A stretch of DNA of 58,728 nucleotides from Saccoglossus kowalevskii (lineage: Eukaryota > Hemichordata > Enteropneusta > Harrimaniidae). Below the pieces are notes generated by a model, which saw only the letters and a list, made by a program, of their open reading frames with translations, was not told where the DNA came from and did no database searches. Each line of letters begins with the position of its first letter. Positions within the stretch are counted from its first letter, which is position 1. Where the stretch lies: contig NW_003122410.1 in assembly GCF_000003605.2 (NCBI RefSeq), forward strand, positions 416,877 through 475,604. Direction: 5' to 3'. Position numbers and translations under genes: made by a program. Shown one piece after another: positions 1-12,180 of the stretch.

Positions 1-856
1 ACATTTAACGGCACGCTGAATACTGCAACATGAAAAATTTTCCAAAAAACTGAAACAAGGACAGACAAGAACAATTAAACAGGCATTTTATGAAACTGGC
101 GGGAAAATGTTGAATACATTTTCAACAATTTCTACGGGGTCTACAAAAAAAGTGTTACGACTTTAAACAAAATGGCTGATACAGTGACGAGATAGCAAAA
201 CGATAAAATTTACTCTAATAAGCCCCCAAATCGCACACAACCTTCATAAGTACACACAGTAGTATACTAAAAATTCATTTGGTAGTATTTTTTATAATAT
301 AATGTATTTTAAAATAGTGACTTGGGGGTTAGAATTTTTGTCATATTTTCTACCGGGACCCCAGCTTACCCTCATGACAACAGTGAAAACGATAAATGAC
401 GATTCTCGATTCTGAATGTTTTCACAGTCACAAAGAGTACTCATCCGAAATGTACGTGTGGTTCTTCGTAGAGCGTGTTCACTAAACGTGGATATTCTAT
501 CGAAAACGAGCTTAAAATTTCAAATTCGCGGAACATCAAGTGATCGACACAAAAATGAAACAAAATGGTGGGCCTTGAAATCTCAAGCAATAGAGGGCGT
601 ACACAGCGCGATACGCATCCTTGAGGGATTAGGCAGATTCACACATTTTAACAATAGTGTTTCCTAACCGTCTTTTTTAGTAACCGTGGTTTACCCAACT
701 GAATGTAGTGATTAAGTGTGTGTGTCTTGTATGGTGGAAGTTCAGTGATATTATATGTGTATTTTGTAGGACTTCTTGTCTGCAGATCACTAATAAAAAC
801 ATGTACGATATGATTCAATTCGTAAAAATCAAATGTAAATATTCCCTGTTATTACA
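1..856. other. Intergenic, no recognised gene
   Basis: No recognisable domain or RNA is seen. A CpG-containing stretch at 416-667 is open for 83 codons on the plus strand, but the translation matches no family I know and no flanking splice pattern supports it. It could be an unrecognised exon or chance. Confidence 0.4.
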
Positions 857-1395
857 GGTAAACCTGTCCAAACTTCTGTCAACACCAAACCTTGCGTAAA
901 CCCAAATTCTGTCAACACCAAACCTTGCATAAATCCAAATTCTGCCAATACCGAACCTTGTGTAAATCCAAAGCCTGTCAACACCAAACCTTGCGTAAAC
1001 CCAAATCCTGTCAACACCAAACCTTGCATAAATCCAAATCCTGTCACCGAACCTTGTGTAAACCCAAATCCTGTCAACACCAAACCTTGCGTAAACCCAA
1101 ATCCTGTCAACACCAAACCTTGCATAAACCCAAATCCTGTCAACACCGAACCTTGCATAAACCCAAATCCTGTCAACACCAAACCTTGCATAAACCCAAA
1201 TCCTGTCAACACCAAACCTTGCATAAACCCAAATCCTGTCAACACCAAACCTTGCATAAACCCAAATCCTGTCAACACCAAACCTTGCATAAACCCAAAT
1301 CCTGTCAACACCAAACCTTGCATAAACCCAAATCCTGTCAACACTAAACCTTGCATAAATCCAAATCCTGTCACCGAACCTTGTGTAAACCCATG
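857..1395. repeat. 33-bp minisatellite, about 16 units
   Basis: Tandem array of a 33-bp unit, about 16 copies, plus two 27-bp variants (near 1044-1070 and 1370-1393) that lack 6 bp. All unit lengths are multiples of 3, so four of six frames stay open across the array. One plus frame reads as an 11-residue repeat, NTKPCINPNPV, with one Cys per unit, and is preceded at 853-858 by an acceptor-like TTACAG. The units differ mostly by transitions, including CpG decay. A non-coding minisatellite is the default reading; a repeat-protein exon is possible. Confidence 0.85.
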
Positions 1396-1550
1396 GTTTA
1401 TACATATACATGTATTTGTACAAAATGTAGTATTGTCAGTGTTTAGTGTGAGTGAGATTGAGTGAGTGACTAAATTTTTTTCAATATTCATATGGTTGAT
1501 GGCATGATTATGAGTTTCACTATGCCTCATCATTGATAACTTTTACAATA

Positions 1551-1762
1551 TACTGTGGAATACTTTATTTTCGCTGGAATTAATTTTCGCTGAAAAGGCT
1601 TTTTGGGCGTTTTGCTTGGAATTTATTTTCACTGATTTTTCATGAGTTTAATGTGAAATATAGGGAAAAAAGTATATTCACTGGATTTTATTTTCACGGA
1701 ATCGTCCCTTCAGCGAAAATAGCGAAAATAAATTCCAAGCGAAAATAAAGTATTCTACAGTA
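1551..1762. mobile_element. Foldback MITE, family M1, copy 1
   Basis: A 212-bp palindromic element bounded by TACTGTGGAATACTTTATTT and its near-perfect inverse ending in TATTCTACAGTA. The interior carries further inverted TTTTCGCT / AGCGAAAA blocks, so the whole element can fold back. It has no coding capacity. Likely a non-autonomous DNA transposon; the TA at each end may be part of a TA target duplication. About nine more copies lie in the window. Confidence 0.85.
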
Positions 1763-3344
1763 GTAAAAATAGTAAAGATCTACGGGCAGCGTCATATTTT
1801 TTTTTTTGGTTTAAAATATACATTTGATTAGTTTATCATGACACCATTTGCAGCTTTTTATTTACCGGTAATGGTATATTTATATACATATTTAAAATTC
1901 CATTATATTGTGTATTGCATGTTTAAAGGCACTTTTTGTGAGTTCATGTGGGCATTACAAATGTTTTCAAATGTAAAAAAGAAAAATACATAGTTGGTAA
2001 TATGCTTTTAACACCATTGTTGCATTGTTAACATCACATTGAATGCATCACCTTATGTTTTTAACACTGCATCAACATCACTTTGTTAGCATTCCAATGT
2101 TAACCTCATATTACGAACACTACCTAACATTGTAAACATTCTATGATTTACACATTCTACAGTCACTTTTAATCTGTAGTGTAGTTTAACTTTACACACA
2201 AGTGATTTACACTTGTTTTCTGGTACACTAATCATGTATTTATTGTTTGCATGAATATTTTATCTACACACAGTGTGACACCATCTCAGGTTTTTATAGC
2301 TATTGTAATTTATGAAGTTTTCTCCAGTCTCTCAACTGTATACAACGAACGAAATGCAAAATTATGTAATATTTGTCGATGTAGTTGTGCTAAGTGTTTA
2401 TTTTAACAATCAATGTACATCCTCAATCTGTGTTAATTACAACAAACGCTATAACTGTACAAACACTGATGCAATATCACTGTTATACAATTTTGGCTAC
2501 TAAAGATAAAATACATGTTTGATGTTATATACCTAATTAGCTGGGACGGAAACTGAATATGTGTATACAATTCGACAGTTTATGAAGTTTACTATATTAG
2601 GTAGCAATTTTACCTTATCAAAAACTTAACTTTGATTGGTGCTTATGTTTTTTTCCCCAAGTGGTTAATTATTCATCAGATACTTATTTTCAAATGTACA
2701 CTTATCTGTATTGGGCATCACTGAGGTGAATGAATGTCATTATCATTACATTCATTATCTTATTCAAAGTTTGCCAAAATGTTGGAATAAATGCAGTAAT
2801 AATATATGTATGTATCTTTGTCAGTCTATACAAGTGATAGTATGTATTGGTATACCTAATGTGCCAGTGTTAATTGCTGGGTACTTATTCCACTCGGGGT
2901 GACTGCAGGCATATTTTCAAATAGCAAGGCTGAATTAGTGCACAATGCACTCATAGGGGTCACCTTTTTGTATCAAAATTTGAAAATTAAAAAGTTTAAT
3001 AAATACTCTAAAGATTTTACATGTAATGACTGAATACACATTAAATGAGAAAAAGGAAGTTGAATAATTACTAGCGAAATAAACGGCCCACGGGATTTTG
3101 AACTGTGATAAATCAATAAAAACAATGTTTTATAAATGAAATAATGTTCTTAATTCAAATTATGTTTTTTGGTTTTGACAAGTCATTACTTTTATGTGGA
3201 TTAGCCATGAACCCCTGAGGTTTGCCAGTGAGTTAGTTGATTTATAGTTTATTTTATTTATCAAAAGTAATTGTCACAATAGTTTAAGCTTGTGTGAGAC
3301 TGTACGCTAAAAAAACAGTAAAACAGAATTTAAATTAAGCTTTC
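1763..3344. other. AT-rich intergenic stretch
   Basis: No open frame above about 63 codons and no recognised repeat or RNA. Nothing here can be assigned. Confidence 0.5.
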
Positions 3345-5925
3345 ACTATCATTACTCCCATTATGCATCACAAGCTATCACTACTTTAGTAATGAAACCC
3401 TACTACAAGGCAGTACTCCCATGATGCATCTCGAGCTATCACTAATTTAGTAATGAAGCCCTACGACATGGCGGTACTCTCATGGTGCATTACAAGATAT
3501 CACTACTTTAGTAATGAAACCCTACAACATGGCAGTACTCCCTAGATGCATCACAAGATATCACTACTTTAGTAATGAAACCCTACGACAAGGCAGTACT
3601 CCCATGGTGCATCACAAGCTATCACTACATTAGTAATGAAACCCTACAACATGACAGTACTCCCATGATGCATCACAAGCTATCACTACATTAGTAATGA
3701 AACGCTACAGCATAGCAGTACTCCCATGGTGCATCACAAGCTATCACTACATTAATAATGAAATCCTACAACAAGGCAGTATTTCCATGGTGCATCACAA
3801 GCTATCACTACTTTAGTAATGAAACCCTACAACATGGCAGTACTCCCATGATGCATCACAAGCTATCACTACATTAATAATGAAATCCTACAACAAGGCA
3901 GTATTTCCATGGTGCATCACAAGCTATCACTACTTTAGTAATGAAACCCTACAACATGGCAGTACTCCCATGATGCATCACAAGATATCACTACTTTAGT
4001 AATGAAACCCTACAACATGGCGGTACTCCCATGATGCATCACAAGCTAACACTACTTTAGTAATGAAACCCTACAACATGGCGGTACTCCCATGGTGCAT
4101 CTCAAGATATCACTACATTAGTAATGAAACCCTACAACATGGCAGTACTCCCATGATGCATCTCAAGCTAACACTACTTTAGTAATGAAGCCATACAACA
4201 TGGCGGTACTCCCATGATGCATCTCAAGCTAACACTACTTTAGTAATGAAACCCTACAACATGGCAGTACTCCCATGATGCATCACAAGCTATCTTTACA
4301 TTAATAATGAAGCCCTACAACATGGCGGTACTCCCATGGTGCATCTCAAGCTAACACTACTTTAGTAATGAAGCCCTACAACATGGCGGTACTCCCATGA
4401 TGCATCTCAAGCTATCACTACATTAATAATGAAACCCTACAACATGGCAGTACTCCCATGGTGCATCTCAAGATATCACTACTTTAGTAATGAAACCCTA
4501 CAACATGGCAGTACTCCCATGATGCATCACAAGCTATCACTACATTAATAATGAAACCCTACAACATGGCAGTACTCCCATGATGCATCTCAAGCTATCA
4601 CTACTTTAGTAATGAAACCCTACAACATGGCAGTACTCCCATGATGCATCACAAGCTATCACTACTTTAGTAATGAAACCCTACAACATGGCAGTACTCC
4701 CATGATGCACCTCAAGCTAACACTACTTTAGTAATGAAACCCTACAACATGGCAGTACTCCCATGATGCATCACAAGATATCACTACTTAGTAATGAAAC
4801 CCTACAACATGGCAGTACTCCCATGATGCATCACAAGCTAACACTACAATAGTTATGAAGCCCTACAACATGGCAGTACTCCCATGGTGCATCAAAAGCT
4901 ATCACTACTTTAGTAATGAAACCCTACAACATGGCAGTACTCCCATGATGCATCACAAGCTATCACTACTTTAGTAATGAAGCCCTACAACATGGCAGTA
5001 CTCCCATGGTGCATCACAAGCTATCACTACTTTAGTAATGAAACTCTACAACATGGCAGTACTCCCATGATGCATCACAAGCTATCAATACTTTAGTAAT
5101 GTAACCCTACAACAAGGCAGTACTCCCATGATGCATCTCAAGATATCACTACATTAGTAATGAAGCCCTACAACAAGGCAGTACTCCCATGATGCATCAC
5201 AAGCTATCAATACTTTAGTAATGAAACCCTACAAGGCAATACTCCCATGATGCATCATAAGATATCACTACTTTAGTAATGGAACCCTACAACATGGCAG
5301 TACTCCCATGATGCATCACAAGCTATCACTACATTAATAATGAAACACTACAACATGGCAGTACTCCCATGATGCATCACAAGATATCACTACTTTAGTA
5401 ATGTAACCCTACAACAAGGCAGTACTCCCATGATGCATCACAAGATATCACTACTTTAGTAATGAAACCCTACAACATGGCAGTACTCCCATGATGCATC
5501 ACAAGCTATCAATACTTTAGTAATGAAACCCTACAAGGCAATACTCCCATGATGCATCATAAGATATCACTACTTTAGTAATGGAACCCTACAACATGGC
5601 AGTACTCCCATGATGCATCACAAGCTATCACTACATTAATAATGAAACACTACAACATGGCAGTACTCCCATGGTGCATCACAAACTATCACTACATTAG
5701 TAATGAAACCCTACATGGCAGTACTCCCATTGTGCATCTCAAGCTAACACTACATTAATAATGAAGCCCTACAGCATGGCAGTACCCCCATGATGCATCA
5801 CAAGCTATCAATACTTTAGTAATGAAATCCTACAACAAGGCAGTACTCCCATGATGCATCTCAAGCTATCACTACTTTAGTAATGAAACCCTACAACATA
5901 GCGGTACTCCCATGATGCATCTCAC
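3345..5925. repeat. 61-bp satellite array, about 42 units
   Basis: Continuous tandem array with a 61-bp period, each unit containing TCACTACTTTAGTAATGAAA and CATGGCAGTACTCCCATG. Units differ at fixed variable positions (CTTTAG/CATTAG/CATTAA; CATGG/CAAGG; CATCAC/CATCTC). Some variants recur as blocks: a two-unit block near 3747 and 3868, and a block of about 300 bp starting near 5202 and again near 5502, showing local amplification. There are no unique spacers and no coding frame. It is flanked by unique AT-rich DNA. Confidence 0.95.
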
Positions 5926-6009
5926 ATATTATGAAAGATAAAAAGTGTAATGTGATATAGAGTTATGTACACATTCTTTCCAAGTAGGGAGCTAATCCTC
6001 GTAATGTTC

Positions 6010-6440
6010 AGGTATTAAAGTGAGACACATGGGAACTATTAGTTTACGCACAGCTTCTTAGCATGAGCTAAAATACCTTAGCTGTGCTGGGAAAACGTGC
6101 ATGAATGCTTAGCAAGGGCTAAGAAATGCTACGGTAATACAGATTAAATCTGGCCCGTTTTCAAGACTTGGTCCAGATCCATAGCACGGGCTAATGAAAT
6201 GCGTGTGAGCACTTAGCTCGGGCTAAGCGTCGAAAACGCCATTGTATTCAATGTTCGTTTGGACGACTATTATATTCATAACTATTCATTCCACTTCTAC
6301 TTCCTGTTATTCCGCAATCTGCACTTTATGAATTTGCTTTGGTATTGTTTTCTGATGTAGAACTAATAACCTTCCTAGTTACTGTATTCTCAACAAGTTT
6401 CGGCATTCCTTAGCCTGTGCTAAACATGGTTTCCTCCCGT
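6010..6440. repeat. Repeat with recurrent TTAGC-N4-GCTAA palindromes
   Basis: Five copies of a 14-bp imperfect palindrome of the form TTAGCNNGGGCTAA occur at 6058-6071, 6109-6122, 6181-6194, 6213-6226 and 6410-6423. A sixth is at 22493-22506 in Tec intron 1, where the flanking sequence (ATCTG, then GGTCCAGA) also resembles 6140-6180. This indicates a dispersed repeat family with internal palindromes. No coding capacity. Confidence 0.6.
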
Positions 6441-8313
6441 GCGTGAAGGCGATTAGGTCTATCAGATATGCAAACGTACAAGATTAGCTTATTGTACTTA
6501 ATATAGAATGAACACTACTATTGAGTACCAGAGTTTTATTCGGTCAGAATAAAAACATGTAGCAAATAGAATTTATTCATTGCAATAGAAAGCAAAGGAC
6601 AAAGCTAGAATTCACACAACACAGACAATAGGAATTACTTCCTGTCTATCGTTCTTCCCACATACCTTTAGTGATATCTACATATAGTTGCATTAATTAC
6701 AATCATGTAGTGTATAGAAAATATATAGTCTATGGTACAACCGCATTCCAGTGTTTTCTTCTTGTGTATTATTGAAGAAGTATTCTGAATACAGACATGG
6801 TCTAAAAATAAAAACGATTCATTTCTGATGTATCAGTTCCGAGAAGACTGCTCTAGACATGTTTTCTTGTTTTTGTCAAGATATAGTGAAAATGTAAAAA
6901 AAAAACACCCCCAGCCTACTATAAAAGTAAAATTATTAATTAATACTATGTGGCAAGTTTATTAGTTGTACATGTAGATGCGTTTTGGCAAAATATACAT
7001 ACATGATGTCCTTGTACCCTGCTAAAATAAAAGAATTTGTGTAGGTGATTGCGACAATGACAACAAATGTACAATCTTTCTAAGGACATGGTGTGCTGAG
7101 ATAATAGAATTTTTGATATGAATCATATATTCCCACTTGATGGAAACAGTAATCTAAATGACAGTTTGGGTTATTTTGATTTGACAGTTTATATTCACTG
7201 TGCATAGTATGTTTTTTTGGTCAACGAGTAGTGCATGTGCCAGAGTAAATGACAGATGTGTCTATGGTAAAAAATTATTTTAATGATCCAACATAAAATA
7301 ATGGTGTATGTGTGCCTTAAAGCAAAGACAGTAGTAGAATTACACTATTGGACAGGGCTTTCTTTCTTCCTTTTGACCACATTATTTATTCTTGCTACAA
7401 TTCAAGCACACTTTTTAATGTATTTCTTTTGTTAATTTGGTATCAAATTATTTTACATTGTATTCAGGTCTTGAGAAAAGTTTAAAAATGGAAAAAATGA
7501 AATTGTGTGCATTTTGGCAATGTTGATATTGGCACTCAAATGGTTAAATATTGCAGTGATGTTTCTGGAATCATGCAGCTACAAAATCATGTATTCCCTA
7601 ACAACAAATACATGTATTGGTTTGTACCAAAAATGCGACTTCGTAATGAGTGTTGTGTACAATCTCACAACAGCACGGTTATCCAGCCATAAACTTGTGT
7701 TTCCTTGCAAAACAAATGTTTTTTACTTAGATTGAAGCTTTGTAAAAAAAATACATTGCTTTTTACTAACACAGTAGCTTTGTAAAAATACATTGCTCTG
7801 TACCAATAATGCCTTTGTAATGAATGAGTAGTACATCTCCTATTCTCACCACCTGGCAATCAATACTTGTGAAAACAATGATCGAAAACTCTCAGAAAAC
7901 TGTATTCTGAACAGTGTAACAAGAATACCTCTACATGTACAACATATCGTATATAAATTTGATTATTCAAGATTTTCTCATAGTTGAGTTTGTGTTGTTT
8001 TCTCGACTTTAGCTGTTTTCACTGGCTTTCGACTGGCATTCGACAGCAGCCATAGAAACCAATATAAATACATGGTAGAGTGTGGAGTGGTGCGTGTCCA
8101 AGCAACCTAGAACATTCTGTAATGTAGCTCCGCCCCTGAGAATACAACCACACGACGGCACTGTCTATTCTACAACTGAGCAGCTGCATGCCATGAGTCA
8201 CGATGTCATGAATTATATTGATCAATAACCTAAAAGACAAGGACCTCCCAGATATAGGCATCCGTTAAGACTACATCTTTCAGATAAAAAAGAATAGGAG
8301 AAAGGAGGAGGGA
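6441..8313. other. Intergenic / MED7 3' flank
   Basis: No gene recognised. The part next to 8313 should contain the MED7 3' UTR on the minus strand, but I see no canonical AATAAA on that strand within 300 bases of the stop codon. A short imperfect duplication at 7720-7800 (TTTGTAAAAAAAATACATTG and a second copy) is the only repeat noted. Confidence 0.4.
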
Positions 8314-8988
8314 TTAAATCGAGTCTACTAAGTTGCACATAAGTTTGTCTTTATCTGTGAATGTTTCTCCCACGTCCTTTTCTTTTTTTTCACTTGGCTT
8401 CTGTTGACTTTCTTCCACTTCAACTTTTGCTGCAATCTTGCAATCCAACTGCCCCATATCGTCAGGCAGGGAGATAATACAGCTGTGCAATAGTTCCACA
8501 ACCTTATTTAGACATTTCTGAAACCTTTCGGCAGTCTCAATCCTTTGCCTTTTCTGCACTTCCATCATCACTCGTAACGTTTCCCTTGCTTGATGTGGTC
8601 TATATTCGTTAACCAGATGGTGCATGTGTATGAATAATAAGTTCATGTCGTTGATTTTTTCTTCTCGCTTTCCGGCTCCCGGTGTCGAGATCAGAATGTC
8701 CAACAAGTCTAAAAAATTCACCAAAATTGAGTGATTCAGTTTCTTGAGTTCTCTTTTATGGTCAAATACTTTGGAATGCAACCTTTTAATTCCCTGACTT
8801 TCTAAAGGTCTAACAATAAGATCATCTGTATGGTATGACTGACCAAACATACAATAATTTGAGTTCTCTATAGGTAGAGGAGGCTTTGGTGTGGTACCAC
8901 TTGCGATATTCTCATCTGTATAGTTATTGATGTACTGCATTGGTGGTAACGGCAATGAGCTGACCCCTTGGTTTTCCATGTTAGTCAT
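8314..8988 (-). CDS. MED7: Mediator complex subunit 7 (MED7), single coding exon
   Basis: MED7 is a middle-module subunit of Mediator, the nuclear coactivator linking transcription factors to RNA polymerase II; it forms an extended hinge with MED21. The 224-residue frame shows the family's signatures: LPLPPMQYI and YTDENI near the N terminus, [20 protein letters not shown], then the highly conserved block [16 protein letters not shown] through [20 protein letters not shown] and the coiled-coil segment [10 protein letters not shown]. The C-terminal tail is acidic, Lys-rich and divergent, as usual. Length is close to the animal norm of about 230. Two ATGs are possible: 8988 (first in the exon) and 8979, whose N terminus matches vertebrate MED7 best. 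The frame stays open 24 codons upstream, but that stretch reads as intron or 5' UTR: an acceptor lies at 9011-9012. The stop is TAA at 8314-8316. It is divergent from the Tec kinase. Family identity is certain; only the start is ambiguous. Confidence 0.96.
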   Translation of the reverse strand: MTNMENQGVSSLPLPPMQYINNYTDENIASGTTPKPPLPIENSNYCMFGQSYHTDDLIVRPLESQGIKRLHSKVFDHKRELKKLNHSILVNFLDLLDILISTPGAGKREEKINDMNLLFIHMHHLVNEYRPHQARETLRVMMEVQKRQRIETAERFQKCLNKVVELLHSCIISLPDDMGQLDCKIAAKVEVEESQQKPSEKKEKDVGETFTDKDKLMCNLVDSI

Positions 8989-9010
8989 CCTTGGTTTCAA
9001 TGTGTAGTCA
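8989..9010 (-). other. MED7: MED7 5' UTR part of coding exon with inferred splice acceptor
   Basis: On the minus strand the sequence runs from a pyrimidine-rich stretch (CCCGTCTGCTTGTTC) into AAAACAG at 9011-9017, which would start the exon at 9010, 22 bases upstream of the first ATG. This is inferred from sequence alone. Confidence 0.5.
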
Positions 9011-9117
9011 CTGTTTTGAACAAGCAGACGGGCAACATAATTGATTAAGTAAAATAACAAATATACTGTAATTGTTTTATAGACATGTTAATGCATTCCA
9101 GACATTTTTATTTTATC

Positions 9118-9311
9118 TACTGTAGAATACTTTATTTTCGCTTGCAATTTATTTTCGCTATTCCGTGAAAATAAAATCCAGCGAATATACTTTTTTTGCT
9201 ATATTTCACATTCAACTCATCAAAAATCAGTGAAAATAAATTCCATACAAAACGCCCAAAAAGCTTTTTCAGCGAAAATTAATTCCAGCAAAAATAAAGT
9301 ATTCCACAGTA
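9118..9311. mobile_element. Foldback MITE, family M1, copy 2
   Basis: Bounded by TACTGTAGAATACTTTATTT and TATTCCACAGTA with TTTTCGCT / AGCGAAAA internal inversions, 194 bp. It lies in the inferred MED7 intron. Short open frames over it on both strands are products of the repeat, not genes. Confidence 0.85.
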
Positions 9312-9828
9312 CTACACTGGTATCAATTAAAACTTGTTCTAAACAATATATAACATTTTTTAATCTTTTCACCACCGGAATTTTGCGCCCAAATTTTTTT
9401 TTATATATACTACAATAATTCTGGAAATGAACCCTAATTTTGGAGCCAACAGACAAAATTTGAGTCAATTCTCAGCTTTTACTCTGACTATTTTTCTCCC
9501 AATTTTCTGAAGGAAAGTGCAGACTATAAACGAGACTATTTTGTGAATTTGTGATAATGGGAAAAGAGGGAACTGGTGATGAAAAGGTTAGACTTCAGAT
9601 AAGACTAAATTATCTCTTGTATATGACACAGTGTGTATTATTGTCAAAATTGCTAACCAATTTTGAGGTATTTGAAACCAAAAATTGTCATTCCAACTCA
9701 GCAGCCAATCAGCGACGGCCTTACAGTTAGACGACAATTTCAGTTTCAAATACCCTGGGAAAGTGTTCTTTTAGGCGTTCATATGCAAAGGATTTTTCCA
9801 AATTAAAACGATGAATCCAGCAGAACTC

Positions 9829-10397
9829 TTGATGAAAAGCACTTTCTGCCATGATGTATTTGTATGATTTGACCTGCAACAACGTCCTGTGACCTAATGG
9901 GCCAAGTCTGTTATTAACCGATCGAGTGCTGTGTTGTGTCAGCGCAAAGCTTCAGAAATTACCGAAGACTTTCTGGCTACACAATGCGGAAGTGAATTAT
10001 CAACGTCGAAGTACGATCTGTTGGAATTGATTTCGGCAAATAAACTAGATGTTTTTTTCAAAAAACTGGTAAATAGCAATTTTTGATAGGTAAACTGAAT
10101 GTCATGAAATATTTACCGCATTTTACCTTTATTAACAGGTCATTATCAAAGTGTAGTTTATGCACGGTTAACGTGGTCTACGTATTCACAACATGTTTAT
10201 GACGGTCGATATCCATGCTGTATCATATAAAAACGATTACAAATATTTGTTAAGCAATGATCAAAGACCAAGTTTTAAATTAATGGCATTTTGAAGGGGT
10301 GGGCGCTTTGTCGAATGTGACCCCTAATATAAAAATTGTGCGAAAGTGGGGGGTGGGCACTCGACCAGGCATAGGCACTAAGGCAGTCGAGTACGGT
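9829..10397. mobile_element. TIR element copy B (diverged, left end not found)
   Basis: Homologous over about 550 bases to 11190-11765: shared blocks include TTGGAATTGATTTCGGCAAA, TGACCTAATGGG and the right end AGGCA...GTACGGTA. The left terminus matching copy A is not visible, so this copy is probably truncated. Confidence 0.65.
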
Positions 10398-10851
10398 AGT
10401 ACAAAGAGTTGTGCTATGAATTCAAAAGATGGGAAATGTCTCTACATGAAACAACTTGTGAGTTTGGTGTACATTGCAGTAGAACTTAATGGTGAGTGCT
10501 TCACATAAAAATCTGATTTTTGGGGTATCATTGATTCGATGACTTGATGACATCCAAAAATGCTGAAAACTTAATCTTAACAGAATCTATGAGATTACTT
10601 GATGTTGTTCCACTATTGGCAAGTCAGATATCTTGCGTATACTGTAAGCTATTGTATTGATTACATTCATGCCATGTAAATTATGCATTGAATTTTTTCA
10701 AAGAATGCAGTCAAACTCGTTCAGATTCAAACTCATAACAGGTCATAACAGTCAAACTCGGACAGATGTAATCACCGTGGTGTGAAGTGGGTAAGGGCAG
10801 ATGGGTCAATAATTATCATCAATTTTCTTGTCTGTCCCATGTGTTTTTATA

Positions 10852-11765
10852 TACTGTACTCGTCTGACTTAGTGCCCAGAATACTTACCTTACAAAATCA
10901 TGTTTTTGGAGGGTGGGCGCTTAGTCAAGCACCCCACTCGAAAAATTTGTCAAATAACAATTTTTGTTCACCACCACGTGTCAGAATATGGAAAACAGTA
11001 TGTCTTTTTTGGTGGAATTAAAATTGCGAATTGAGTTGCATCATCATTGATTTCCACAACACATTTACAATGACGAGAAAAAATATGCACATTTTATTAC
11101 AATATTACATACCATCAGAATTTACAGTGTAAAGTAATTAGGGTCTGTGGGAAAAATGAAAATTTATTTTCATTGAATATTTTTGATTGCACGCAAAATC
11201 TTGATGCAAAGTAATTTCCACCACGATGTTTTCTGGCACGATTTGATCTTTTGACCTAATGGGTTGTCTCTATTATTAACCAATCAGTATGCATTGTTGC
11301 ACCGATGCAATTCTCCATGAATTTTCAAAGGCATTCTGGCAATCGGAAGTGAAATATCGATGATAAAGTACTATTTGTTGGAATTGATTTCGGCAAAAAA
11401 CAGCATTATTTTTTCTTAAAAAGTGATAATTAGCAATTTTCATAAGGTGAACTGAAAATGAAATGAAGTACATTTTGTATTTACCGTCTTTCAGGGCTGT
11501 AACTGTCACTGTCGAAGTGTATCGGTAGTTTACAAACTATTATTTTGGACAATGCATTCACACAATATTCATGTTGATATCCACTCCATATTATATAAAT
11601 TTGATTGTCTGTATTTTGGAAAGGTCAAACACCAGGTTTAATATGACTGGACAGTCAAATTTGGAGCAATTTGGAACACGAACCCGACATCAGAAATTCC
11701 TCAAAATTTGGGGGAGGGGGTGGCCGCTTAGGCGAGCATAGGTGCCGAGTCAGACAAGTACGGTA
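10852..11765. mobile_element. TIR element copy A, about 914 bp
   Basis: The left end TACTGTACTCGTCTGACTTA pairs with the inverse of the right end (reverse complement TACCGTACTTGTCTGACTCG); both are followed inward by a GTGGGCGCTTAG / CTAAGCGGCCAC type block. No transposase frame is present. A third terminus of this family is at about 19222-19310 in Tec intron 1. Confidence 0.65.
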
Positions 11766-12180
11766 GTTTCATTTCATTTTCAGATGATATATCTGTCACA
11801 CAACACTCCCAGTGATGCTACCAATGATAAGTTGTTGATTTCAGTAACCTATGATTAAAAACAAATCACTGGCCGAGTTCGGTCATCACCTTTTCAAAGA
11901 AAGAACCTTTACATTTCTTTGAAAAACAACTACATCCGCAGCACTTCAGCATACACAGGATATTGTAGACCGCTCATTCTATGGTACATGGTATCACGCA
12001 TGGAGTGTTGAAATAAGTCACTGGCAGCTTCGGTATGGTTACGATTACACCTACACAAACAATCGTACTGAAATTACGAAATAGATGGTTCAACCCAATT
12101 ACTAATAATTAAATAAGACAGTCGCGGTAGTTAAATGCGCAACAATGCGCATATTAAGAACGAATTGTAAATTTACTTAC

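Larger units (their letters stand above)
9011..12180 (-). other. MED7: Inferred MED7 5' UTR intron, about 3.2 kb
   Basis: Bounded by GTAAGT at 12175-12180 and the acceptor at 9011-9012 on the minus strand. It contains MITE M1 copy 2, a 60-bp-spaced inverted repeat at 9666-9752 (GGTATTTGAAAC and its inverse) and two diverged copies of one TIR element (about 9829-10397 and 10852-11765). No open frame in it resembles a protein. Confidence 0.5.

Noticed and set aside
857-1395. CRISPR-like array
   Set aside because: Units are contiguous with no unique spacers, and the genome is animal. The same applies to the 61-bp and 37-bp arrays.
829-1533. Long open frames on both strands over the 33-bp array (up to 234 codons)
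   Set aside because: They follow from a stop-free unit whose length is a multiple of 3. Without transcript evidence they are not called as genes.
9220-9468. Open frames over M1 MITEs (also near 25490-25699, 29793-30075, 34433-34641, 56143-56349)
   Set aside because: They translate the transposon TIRs and interior. Similar peptides at several sites reflect the repeat.
10299-11021. Open frames of 69-79 codons with VPRILTLQN-type sequence
   Set aside because: They lie on the termini of the copy A/B TIR element, not on protein-coding sequence.
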